This document shows, one piece after another, positions 56,223 through 63,440 of a stretch of 64,000 nt of DNA. Each line of letters starts with the position of its first letter. Position 1 is the first letter of the stretch. The notes under the pieces are model-generated. The model did no database searches. It saw only the letters and a program-made list of their open reading frames with translations, and had not been told where the DNA came from. A program made the position numbers and the translations under genes. Origin of the DNA: Streptomyces avidinii (GTDB lineage: Bacteria; Actinomycetota; Actinomycetes; Streptomycetales; Streptomycetaceae); the NCBI RefSeq assembly GCF_014650695.1, contig NZ_BMVL01000005.1:124001-188000 (forward strand), written 5' to 3'.

Positions 56223-56227
56223 TGTGG

Positions 56228-56719
56228 TCACACGCTCGTCAGGATTTGCGGTGACAGGGTTTTGATCAAGGTGTTGGTCCACCGCATCTGCCGTAGCGTG
56301 CGCGGGTGGCAGAAGGAGGCCAGCTCGACCAGCCGGTCGTCCTTCGCAGCCTGCCCGGCCTGGGCCAGCATCTCCCAGTACAGCGAGTTTCCGGCGGCGG
56401 CCAGGTGCAACTCCCGTAGGTCGTGCAGCAGGAGCAGGCCGGGTTCCGGCCGACGGCCGACGGCCTCGGCCGACTTTTCACGGAGCGTCGACACGAGACC
56501 GGGAGCGGACTTCTCCGGCGGACCGTCGAGGTCCAGTTCGTAGTGGCGGCCCGTCTCGGCCACCCGCCGGCAGTGGTCGTTCGACCACAGGACGAGGTCT
56601 TGGGCCACGTGGTGGACCTCGTGCTCGGTGTGGTGGCGTTCTGCCGCGGTGGACAGTTGCTTCGCCAGGCTGCGCTCGCCGTGGTGCAGGGCGCGGAGCG
56701 TGAGGGTGATGCCGTTCAT
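56228..56719 (-). CDS. Helical, His-rich protein coupled to molybdopterin oxidoreductase
   Basis: 163 residues; the ATG overlaps the upstream oxidoreductase stop (ATGA). It is predicted all-helical, with a His/Glu-rich second helix (ERHHTEHEVHHVAQDLVLW), a later LLLLHDLRELHLAAAGNSLY and a C-terminal TLRQMRWTNTLIK. The pattern is reminiscent of ferritin-like or hemerythrin-like four-helix bundles, but no definite metal motif can be assigned. Translational coupling suggests a partner or chaperone of the oxidoreductase. Confidence 0.7.
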   Translation of the reverse strand: MNGITLTLRALHHGERSLAKQLSTAAERHHTEHEVHHVAQDLVLWSNDHCRRVAETGRHYELDLDGPPEKSAPGLVSTLREKSAEAVGRRPEPGLLLLHDLRELHLAAAGNSLYWEMLAQAGQAAKDDRLVELASFCHPRTLRQMRWTNTLIKTLSPQILTSV

Positions 56720-59205
56720 CGTGCGCTTCCCGGGCTGTTGTCGGCGTCCGGTTCGCGGACTTCGAGGACATGGGCGGCGGGGCCGCCCTCGGTGGCGGGC
56801 ACCGCGAGCGCTGGCACGGGCGCGGATGCGGTGGTGGTGGGTGCGGCAGAAGGCCTGCCGTCCGCCCGTTCCACGAGGGCGATGGCTGCGGCAGCGGTCT
56901 TGAACAGGGGTTGCTTCGATACCGGGTCCCAGTCGGTGATCGTGGTCTCGTTGGCCGCCCGGCCCGGTGTGGAGGCGTCCGGGCCGCAGCCGGAGGGGGC
57001 GTCCCAGTAGCCGTAGTGGAAGGGGACGAACAGCAGCCCGGGCCGGATGCCCGTGACGCGCAGTCGTCCTCTCAGGGAGCCGCGCGGGGTGGTGACGTCG
57101 ACCAAGTCACCTTCGCCCAGTCCTTCGGCGGCCGCATCGGCGGCGGAGATCTCCACCCATACATCGGGTGCCGCGGCGTTGAGCTGCGGTGTGCGCCCTG
57201 TCTTGGTGCGGGTGTGGAAGTGGTACAGGGTGCGGCCGGTCGTCAGCTGGAACGGGTGGTCGCCGCCGGGCTCCTCGTGCGGCGGCAGGTACTCGGCGGC
57301 CTTGAGCACGGCCTTGCCGTCCGGGTTGAGGGACCGGTATTCGGCCACCGAGACGGAGGCACCGGTGACGAGGTCCTTGCCGTACGTCTCGCAGGCATCG
57401 GGGTGGGCCCAGGCGATGCCGTCGCCGTACAACCGGTCGGTGCCCTCCGGGGCCTGCGCGTTGCACGGCCACTGGATGCCGCTGGCACCGCGCAGCTTTC
57501 CGTAGGCCAGGCCGGTGTAGTCGCAGGGCCGGCCGGCGCTGCAACGTTTCCACGCCTCGAAAGCCGACTCCGGGTCTCGCCAGGTGACCAGCGGTCCACC
57601 GTCCTTGTCGCGAAAGTCCATGCGGCGGGCGTAGTCGAGGAAGATGTCGAGGTCCGGTTTCGCCTCGCCCGGCGGCTCCACGGCCCGGTCCGACAGATGG
57701 ACGGTGCGGTCGGCGTTGGTGAAGGTGCCGGTCTTCTCGCCCCAGGTCGCCCCGGGCAGGACGACGTCGGCGAGCTGCGCGGTCTCGGTGAGGAACAGGT
57801 CCTGCACGACGGTGAAGAGCCGTTCCTGGCCCAGGATGGAGCGGATGCGGGACAGCTCCGGGAGGGATACGGCGGGATTGGTGCCGCTGATCCAGAGCAT
57901 CCGCAAGGAACCCTGCTCGGCGTAGCGGAACATCTGCATGGCGTGGGTGGGCGGGGCGTAGTGCGGGATCGACTTCGGATCGACGTTCCACACCTTCGCC
58001 AAGTCGGCCACGTGGGCCTCGTTCTCCCAGTTGCGAAAGCCGGGCAGATCGCCGTTGGCGCCGCATTCACGGGTGTTCTGGGCGGTCGGCTGACCGTTCA
58101 TCTGAAGCACGCCGGCGCCCGGCCGGCCCAGCATGCCCCGGACGAGGTGCAGGTTGTTGATCTGCACGGCGGCGGCGGTGGCCTGGTGGGACTGGTAGAC
58201 GCCTTGGAGGGCCGTGGACAGGAACTTGTCGGCCGTGCCGAGCAGCTCGGCCGCCTCCCTGATCTTCGCCGCGGGCACGTCGCAGATGTCGGCCGCCCAC
58301 TCGGGTGTGCAGGGTGCGACCGTCTTCGCGAGCTCCTCGAACCCCACGGTCCGGGCCTCGACGTATTCGTGGTCCACGCGGCCGGTGCGGATGATCTCGT
58401 GCAGGAGCGCATTGAGCAGGGCTACGTTCGTTCCGCCGCGCGGTGCCAGGTGCACGGCGGCCCGGCGGGCAACCTGGGTCGGGCGGGGGTCCACACAGAT
58501 CAGGCATGGCGGATCGGAGCCGTCGAGCCGGTCGAGGATGCGCATCCACTGCACGGGCTGCGTTTCGGCGATGTTGTGGCCGAACAGGGCAATGACGTCG
58601 GCGTGGTCGATGTCGTCGTAACTGCCGGGCTGTCCGTCACAGCCGAAGGACTCCTTGAGGGCCTCCGCCGCCGTTGAGGTGCACAGGCGCGTGTTGCCGT
58701 CCAGGTGATTGGTACCGATGCCGGCCCGGGCCAGAACGGCGAGCGTGTAGTACTCCTCCAGGAAGAGCTGGCCGCTGGTGTAGAAGCCGATCGAGCCGGG
58801 ACCGCGTTCCTGCAGCAGTGCGCGGGAGCGGGAGACGACCAAGTCCATCGCGGTGTCCCAGTCCGTCTCGACCAGCCGCCCGCCCTGACGCACCAGTGGT
58901 CTGGTGAGCCGGTCGGGGGAGGCGTTGGCTTGCCAGCCGAACGCGTCCTTCGGGCCGAGCCGGCCGCGGTTGACCCGGTCCACCACCCGGCCGCGTACGC
59001 CGACCATGGCGCCGTCCCGCACGGCGATGTCCATGGCGTCACCGTCCGAGTGCAGGATCGACGCGGTCTGCACCCATCGTTCGACGTCGTCCGGACCCAC
59101 ACCCTCGGCCAGGTACGTGTCCAGGCGCGCGGGCCACGGCTGGTGCCGTCCGTATGGCGTACGGCCGCCCCAAGGCTCCGCGATCCGGTCCACCCAGTTG
59201 CCCAT
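56716..59205 (-). CDS. Molybdopterin-dependent oxidoreductase lacking the N-terminal Fe-S cysteines
   Basis: 829 residues from ATG 59205, preceded by GGGAGG; an ATG at 59292 adds 29 residues with no support. The sequence follows the nitrate reductase/formate dehydrogenase (bis-MGD) family: SGQLFLEEYY, DGNTRLCTST, QINNLHLVRGMLGRPGAGV, MNGQPTAQNTRECG, DLFLTETAQLADVVLPGATW, GEKTGTFTN and a C-terminal MGD domain with LTTGRTLYHFHTRTKTGR. The usual first [4Fe-4S] motif is missing: where CxxCxxxC is expected the sequence reads VQTASILHSDGD, and the fourth Cys position reads RGRLGPKD. The C-terminus is an Ala/Pro-rich tail. Redox partner and substrate unknown. Confidence 0.9.
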   Translation of the reverse strand: MGNWVDRIAEPWGGRTPYGRHQPWPARLDTYLAEGVGPDDVERWVQTASILHSDGDAMDIAVRDGAMVGVRGRVVDRVNRGRLGPKDAFGWQANASPDRLTRPLVRQGGRLVETDWDTAMDLVVSRSRALLQERGPGSIGFYTSGQLFLEEYYTLAVLARAGIGTNHLDGNTRLCTSTAAEALKESFGCDGQPGSYDDIDHADVIALFGHNIAETQPVQWMRILDRLDGSDPPCLICVDPRPTQVARRAAVHLAPRGGTNVALLNALLHEIIRTGRVDHEYVEARTVGFEELAKTVAPCTPEWAADICDVPAAKIREAAELLGTADKFLSTALQGVYQSHQATAAAVQINNLHLVRGMLGRPGAGVLQMNGQPTAQNTRECGANGDLPGFRNWENEAHVADLAKVWNVDPKSIPHYAPPTHAMQMFRYAEQGSLRMLWISGTNPAVSLPELSRIRSILGQERLFTVVQDLFLTETAQLADVVLPGATWGEKTGTFTNADRTVHLSDRAVEPPGEAKPDLDIFLDYARRMDFRDKDGGPLVTWRDPESAFEAWKRCSAGRPCDYTGLAYGKLRGASGIQWPCNAQAPEGTDRLYGDGIAWAHPDACETYGKDLVTGASVSVAEYRSLNPDGKAVLKAAEYLPPHEEPGGDHPFQLTTGRTLYHFHTRTKTGRTPQLNAAAPDVWVEISAADAAAEGLGEGDLVDVTTPRGSLRGRLRVTGIRPGLLFVPFHYGYWDAPSGCGPDASTPGRAANETTITDWDPVSKQPLFKTAAAAIALVERADGRPSAAPTTTASAPVPALAVPATEGGPAAHVLEVREPDADNSPGSAR

Positions 59206-59353
59206 GCTGCCTCCCGCGGCCATCGGGGCGGGTGTCCGCCGCGCCGGCCGCTCATCCGTGCCCGGAGACCTTCTCGCGGGCTCCGCTTCCATGCGGGTAC
59301 TGGCCCGCAGTCACCTGTGGGACGTCCTCGGACCGGCCGAGCGCTCGCGGGTC

Positions 59354-59373
59354 GGGCCGGCCGAGGCCGGCCC
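59354..59373 (-). terminator. Hairpin after the hemerythrin operon
   Basis: GGGCCGGC (59354-59361) and GCCGGCCC (59366-59373) pair around CGAG, and an outer GGGTC / GACCC pair extends the stem. It lies about 20 bases after the last stop of the operon (59393) on the minus strand and before the oxidoreductase gene. There is no T-run, as is usual in high-GC actinomycetes. Confidence 0.5.
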
Positions 59374-59392
59374 CCGTGACCCATTCACCGCC

Positions 59393-60097
59393 TCAGCCTT
59401 CGACGCCGGTGGAGGTGTGGGCGGTGCCTACCGGCTTGGACTCCGGCGATCCTCGCTGGCGCAGGTAGACGGACAGGATGACCATGGCGGCCACGGCCAG
59501 GAGTTCCGATTGCCAGTTCTGCAGTGTCCTGTTCCAGAAGTCCGGTGAGGCCAGGTAGGCGCCCCAGCCGATGGGGTCCTGGAGTTGTCGTAGTTGCTGC
59601 TCGTCATAGGCGGCCACGCCCGTGATGGACTGGGCCAGCCAGGAGAGGACGAACAGGCCGCCCATGACGAGGCCCAGCGAGCGGGAGTACACCAGTTGCC
59701 GCCAGTCCTTCGTGCCGGCCCAGCGCGGTGAGTCCTTCCCGGCGTGATCGCCCATGCGCTGCTCGTGATCGGACTCGGAACCGATCTTGTGGAGCTCCTT
59801 CGATTCCGGTGAGCCCCGCTGGACGAGCCAGACGGTGCCGAAGATGAACAGGAAGAACTGCAGGAACTCCGACTGCCAGTTCTCCGTGACGTCCACGGCG
59901 AAGTCCGAGGACGTCATGTACTCGCCCAGGCTGATCCGCTGGAGGCCGTCGTCGGTGAGCTGAGCGTTGAAGTCGGCGTGCCCGGCCAGCGCCTGCCCGA
60001 GCAGAACCAGCAGGAACGCCGTACCAAAGGCGAGAGTCAGGCTGTTGTCCCGCCAGAAGCTCCCGTGCTCCTGGCCCCCCTGTCGACTTCCGCTCAT
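59393..60097 (-). CDS. Four-TM membrane protein (DUF6766-like)
   Basis: 234 residues with four hydrophobic segments: LTLAFGTAFLLVLLGQALAG near 22-40, FLQFFLFIFGTVWLV near 80, SLGLVMGGLFVLSWLAQSI near 145, ELLAVAAMVILSVYL near 198. The protein is an internal duplication: each half ends NWQSE...QRGSPESK, and each has a TSSDF or ASPDF segment before it. I know this family as DUF6766 in Streptomyces; function not established. The start ATG overlaps the stop of the 29-residue peptide gene (ATGA), so it is translated as the last member of a coupled four-gene operon. Confidence 0.85.
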   Translation of the reverse strand: MSGSRQGGQEHGSFWRDNSLTLAFGTAFLLVLLGQALAGHADFNAQLTDDGLQRISLGEYMTSSDFAVDVTENWQSEFLQFFLFIFGTVWLVQRGSPESKELHKIGSESDHEQRMGDHAGKDSPRWAGTKDWRQLVYSRSLGLVMGGLFVLSWLAQSITGVAAYDEQQLRQLQDPIGWGAYLASPDFWNRTLQNWQSELLAVAAMVILSVYLRQRGSPESKPVGTAHTSTGVEG

Positions 60098-60183
60098 CGG
60101 TGCATCGCTCCGATCGCGATGAAGTAGCCCAGCCCGCCCACGATCACGACCAGGCAGGCAACGAAGAGTCCTCGCATGCTCAT
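60094..60183 (-). CDS. 29-residue single-pass membrane peptide
   Basis: The peptide begins MSMRGLF and is dominated by one transmembrane segment (LFVACLVVIVGGLGYFIAIG). Its ATG overlaps the lipoprotein stop (ATGA at 60180-60183) and its stop overlaps the next gene's ATG (60094-60097), which strongly supports translation. A start at the second Met gives 27 residues. By analogy with other tiny membrane subunits it may stabilise the four-TM protein; this is inference. Confidence 0.75.
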   Translation of the reverse strand: MSMRGLFVACLVVIVGGLGYFIAIGAMHR

Positions 60184-60617
60184 CCGCCCTTCACGACGCA
60201 CCGGTAGGGCTTGTCCTCCAGCGGGGTGCAGCCTGCCGCCACGACCCGCCATCCACCGGTGAACTGCGACAGGAACAGCGTCTCGCCGTCGGCGCGGACC
60301 AGAGCCTGCCGCCCGTAGACCTCGGCGCCGTTCACCGCTCCCGACACCGGCAGCTCCTGCCCCTCCAGCGCCTTCGCGCACGCTTGCTTCTCGTCCTCCT
60401 CCAACTGCGCGCGGGTCTCAGGCGCCAGCAGGTCGCACGCCGTCCCGTAGTTCCGGGAGGCGAGCGCCTGCTCGAAGGCGCGGCCGGCATCCCGGGCACC
60501 GTCCACGCGCGCCCCGGACGCCCCGCAGCCCGTCAGGAACACTGCGAGCATCCCTGCCAGGGCCACGGCACCGGCCGCTTTCAAAGCCGCATCGCGGGAG
60601 CCGGCTGTTGGTGTCAT
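60180..60617 (-). CDS. Small lipoprotein
   Basis: 145 residues with a signal peptide (ALKAAGAVALAGMLAVF) ending in the lipobox LTGC (Cys near 31). The mature part contains ARDAGRAFEQALASRNYGTA, a segment typical of small actinobacterial lipoproteins with an NTF2-like fold, and two or three conserved Cys (ACDLL, QACAKAL, GCTP/RCVV) that may form disulfides. The ATG overlaps the hemerythrin stop (ATGA). Role unknown; the operon suggests an envelope or redox-stress function. Confidence 0.8.
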   Translation of the reverse strand: MTPTAGSRDAALKAAGAVALAGMLAVFLTGCGASGARVDGARDAGRAFEQALASRNYGTACDLLAPETRAQLEEDEKQACAKALEGQELPVSGAVNGAEVYGRQALVRADGETLFLSQFTGGWRVVAAGCTPLEDKPYRCVVKGG

Positions 60618-61090
60618 CGGCTGCCGGCGCTGGGAGTGGCCAGCGGATCCCGTGGTGCCTTCGGCTTCTCGGCTTCCAGTCGCTCACCGAGTTCGGTGAG
60701 CCGGTTTCGTCCCATGGCCTTGCGGACGTCGGGGAACCATTCCTTCTCTTCTTCCTCGACGTGGTGGCGGACGTTCTCCATCAGGACGCTCATCTTCGCC
60801 TTGAACCGTTCGTCGGCCGCGTCCATGCCCTTGAGCTCGGACAGCATCCACACGACCGCGTGGTGCTCCTCGATGCTCTCCAGAATGTGGTCGGTGGTGT
60901 CCGGCGCGGCCTCGCGGGCGGCGGGGTAGAAGATCTGCTCCTCGATCCAGGCGTGGACGGTCAGCTCCTCTACGACCTGGTCGGCGATCCTCCGGCGTTC
61001 GTCCGTGTCCTCGTCCCCGGTCTTCTCGAACTGCTTGAACAGCTTCTCGACGGTCTTGTGGTCGTCACGCAGAAGCACGATCGCGTCCAT
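60614..61090 (-). CDS. Hemerythrin HHE-domain protein
   Basis: 158 residues; the ATG at 61090 is preceded by GGGAGGATATCC. Di-iron hemerythrin-like ligands are visible: LLRDDHKTVEKLFKQFE (His11), ELTVHAWIEEQIFYP (His and Glu near 48-52), SIEEHHAVVWML (His near 76), and RHHVEEEEKEWFP (His and Glu near 108-112). Family members bind O2, NO or act in stress sensing. First gene of a fully ATGA-coupled operon with the lipoprotein, membrane peptide and four-TM protein. Confidence 0.92.
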   Translation of the reverse strand: MDAIVLLRDDHKTVEKLFKQFEKTGDEDTDERRRIADQVVEELTVHAWIEEQIFYPAAREAAPDTTDHILESIEEHHAVVWMLSELKGMDAADERFKAKMSVLMENVRHHVEEEEKEWFPDVRKAMGRNRLTELGERLEAEKPKAPRDPLATPSAGSR

Positions 61091-61983
61091 GGATATCCTC
61101 CCGGTATGTGGATTACGGGACAAACGCCCAGGTTTCCCTACCCTGAGCGACCGATCTTTGCCGCGTAGTCGGGCCGATGTCGCCCAAATGGGCCAACGCA
61201 GCCGTCTCACCACTGAGCCGGGCAGCGGTATCGAAGCCCGTTCCCCGGGCGATGAGACCGGCCATTTCGTCGAGCGACCGGATCGTCGGCATACGCACGG
61301 TGTGATGCACGACGCGCGCATACCCCGCTTATGGATGCACACTCCGAAGCCGGCGCCGGGGCGGCTACCGCATGACACCGCGAGTCAAGCGGCACGGCTG
61401 ATCGTGGTGCGCGCGGGGCGGCACCGCAGGTGCTGCGCGAACCTGGTCTCGCCACGGTATGGCGCCCGCGGGCACCTCGCCCACGGGAGGCGGCCGCGCT
61501 CGTGGCTGGCACGCCGGGGCCTGGCCGCGAATCGAGCGAACATGTTCCGGGCATGGACATGGACCAAGCATGTGGCTGGTGCTTCCCGAGCCGGCCCGCT
61601 CTCGCCGAGTGTCCCGCGAGCCTCGTACCGAATCGCGGCGTTGTTGGTGAGAATGCCTCGGCCTGCGGGTGCTGGGTCGGCTGGCAGCGCCAACCGCAGC
61701 AGCTCATGGCACAGATCGCCGGCATCCCGGGGACAGGGCCTTCCCACGGGAAACCGCTACGTGCTGGCCGGCTTCCGACACCTCATGGGTGAACGCGCCT
61801 CCACCCCGGCGCCTCGACACGCCCGCGACCCGCTGACGGAACGGGGCGGCGGGGCGGCCCGGGTGGTGTGCGCGGCTCCAGCGACCCGTACGCATGGCGC
61901 CGGGTCACGACTGTGGCGTTCGCGACGCCAGGCCTCCGTGACGACGCGCCTCCCTGGCCACCCCGGTGAGTCCTCGATGAGGG
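61091..61983. other. Long stretch without an intact gene
   Basis: 893 bases upstream of the hemerythrin operon. The only recognisable coding trace is the DUF6098-like N-terminus at 61233-61292. Other open frames (for example on the + strand at 61430-61792) have no ribosome site and no recognisable domain. The operon promoter should lie just above 61090. Confidence 0.45.
61233..61292 (-). pseudogene. DUF6098-like N-terminal fragment
   Basis: A minus-strand frame reads MPTIRSLDEMAGLIARG, which matches the start of the DUF6098-like family (compare VIGSLDEPTEHL in the broken copy at 51.9 kb). It then runs into unrelated residues. Only about 20 codons are preserved, so this is a tentative remnant call. 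Confidence 0.35.
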
Positions 61984-62400
61984 TCAGTCGACGGAAAGGG
62001 CCTGAAGGAGGTCGCCGACCTGGGGGTCGGGCAGGGCACGGGCGACGTCGGCCTGGGCGACGATGCCCACGAGTCGGTGGCCGTCGATGACGGGCAGGCG
62101 CCGTACCTGGTGGTCGGCCATGGTGCGCATGATCTCGGAAGCGTCGTCGTCGGCTCCGATGGTGACCGCTTCGCCTTGGGCGAGTTCTCCGGCCTTGCAC
62201 ACGGCGGGGTCCTTGCCGGCTCCGAGGACCTTCACGACGATGTCGCGGTCGGTCAGCATGCCCTTGAGCTTGTCGTCGGTGCCGCAGATCGGCAGTGCTC
62301 CGACGCCCATCTGCGTCATCTTCTTCGCGGCCTCAAGGACCGTCTCCTCGGCGCCGATGCACTCCGCGCCCTCTGTCATGATCTCGCGAGCCGTGGTCAT
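61984..62400 (-). CDS. Two-CBS-domain protein
   Basis: 138 residues; the ATG at 62400 follows GAGAGGAG. Two CBS motifs make up the whole protein: AREIMTEGAECIGAEETVLE, with GVGALPICG and GMLTDRDIVVKV (about 1-60), then AVTIGADDDASEIMRTMADH, with VRRLPVIDGHRLVGIVAQ (about 75-130). Such stand-alone pairs bind adenine nucleotides and act as energy or stress sensors. No effector domain is attached. Confidence 0.92.
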   Translation of the reverse strand: MTTAREIMTEGAECIGAEETVLEAAKKMTQMGVGALPICGTDDKLKGMLTDRDIVVKVLGAGKDPAVCKAGELAQGEAVTIGADDDASEIMRTMADHQVRRLPVIDGHRLVGIVAQADVARALPDPQVGDLLQALSVD

Positions 62401-62455
62401 CCGGCCGCTCCTCTCGGTAGGTGTCGTCCTGCGTGCTCTTGCCCTTGCAAAGGCA

Positions 62456-62488
62456 GGTGGGCGGGCACTGCTCGGCCGCCCGCCCACC
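62456..62488 (-). terminator. 11-bp stem hairpin after CBM48-like gene
   Basis: GGTGGGCGGGC (62456-62466) pairs perfectly with GCCCGCCCACC (62478-62488) around an 11-base loop. It lies 12 bases past the stop of the minus-strand CBM48-like gene and upstream of the CBS gene start. It is a GC-rich, T-less terminator. Confidence 0.7.
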
Positions 62489-62499
62489 AGGGGTTCGAC

Positions 62500-62775
62500 T
62501 CAGGTGCGCAGACGGCTGTTGGCGCCGTCGTGGCCGTCGGCCTGGTCCTCGTCGAACCAGTAGTCGCCGGCGGCCAGGTAGCGGAAGGAGTGCACGCTCT
62601 TGCCGGGCAGGGCTACGGTGACCGCGCGGGTACCGTCTTCGCGGGGCACCAGGGTGTGGGTGCCGGGCTGCCAGTCGTTGAAGTCACCGACCACGCTGAC
62701 CGGGCCGGGAGGCGTATCGGCGGGCAGGATGAAGGTGACCTGGGTGCGGTCCTTGAGCTGTCTGCGTTCCAGCAC
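62500..62775 (-). CDS. Isoamylase early-set / CBM48-like protein, copy 2
   Basis: 91 residues from GTG 62775 with GAGGAG 5-10 bases upstream; longer frames toward 63039 have no support. It is a single beta-sandwich early-set domain: VTFILPADTPPGPVSVVGDF, NDWQPGTHTL, HSFRYLAAGDYWFDED. It is the paralogue of 50546-50821 on the opposite strand. Probable alpha-glucan-binding or regulatory fold without enzymatic part. Confidence 0.88.
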   Translation of the reverse strand: MLERRQLKDRTQVTFILPADTPPGPVSVVGDFNDWQPGTHTLVPREDGTRAVTVALPGKSVHSFRYLAAGDYWFDEDQADGHDGANSRLRT

Positions 62776-63440
62776 GGAGTCTCCTCGCGGCAGGGGCGGA
62801 TCGTCGCGGGCCATCCTCCATCCGGCGGCGCTCGGCGAGGGACGGACACGCCAAGGGAGGTCACCTTCATGGCCCTGCACCCGGCCGAAGTGCGTACATA
62901 CCGGCCCTGCTGGTGCCGCGTGGAGCCCGGTGAGGCGGCTGCTCCGGGCGGCTACGACGAACTCCAAAGCTTGCGGCACACGTCCGGCCTGCTCGGCGGC
63001 CACCGAGTGGCGCTCATGTCGAGGGCGCCGGCCGGTCATGTACTTCGTTGGGCGTTCAGCGCGTCAGTAATCACCGGCTGGCTCGGGGTTCTCCCTCTAC
63101 GGGTGTGGCCGAGGCGGTCAGCCAGCGAGCCCCACCTGGGACAACAAGCCACCGCCACCCAGTATGGAAGTGCGTGATCACGGCTAATGCGAAGACCAGC
63201 TGGGCCGCACAGAGCGCCAGGTTGCCAGCAGACGCAGCACCGGATGCGGTCTCCTGCGGAAAACCTCCGCGAACCAGGTCTTCTCCACTGTCCCCACCCC
63301 TCATTCAGCCCGGGGTCACCCCGGACGACAGGGAAACAGCAGCGGCGACGTACTCGAGCAGGCTCTGACCATCCGGTCACGCGTGCCCCCGGTGTTTGTT
63401 GCCGGTCGACGGGGAACACGGGCTTGCGAGGTGATCGACT
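62776..63440 (+). other. Intergenic region with one possible small ORF
   Basis: 665 bases. A + strand ATG at 62869 has a GGGAGG site and opens a 102-codon frame beginning MALHPAEVRTYRPCWCRVE, but codon bias fades after about 40 residues and I recognise nothing. The rest appears non-coding. Confidence 0.3.

Noticed and set aside
61430..61792. Plus-strand 120-codon frame in the gap above the hemerythrin operon
   Set aside because: No ribosome site, mixed codon bias and no recognisable domain.
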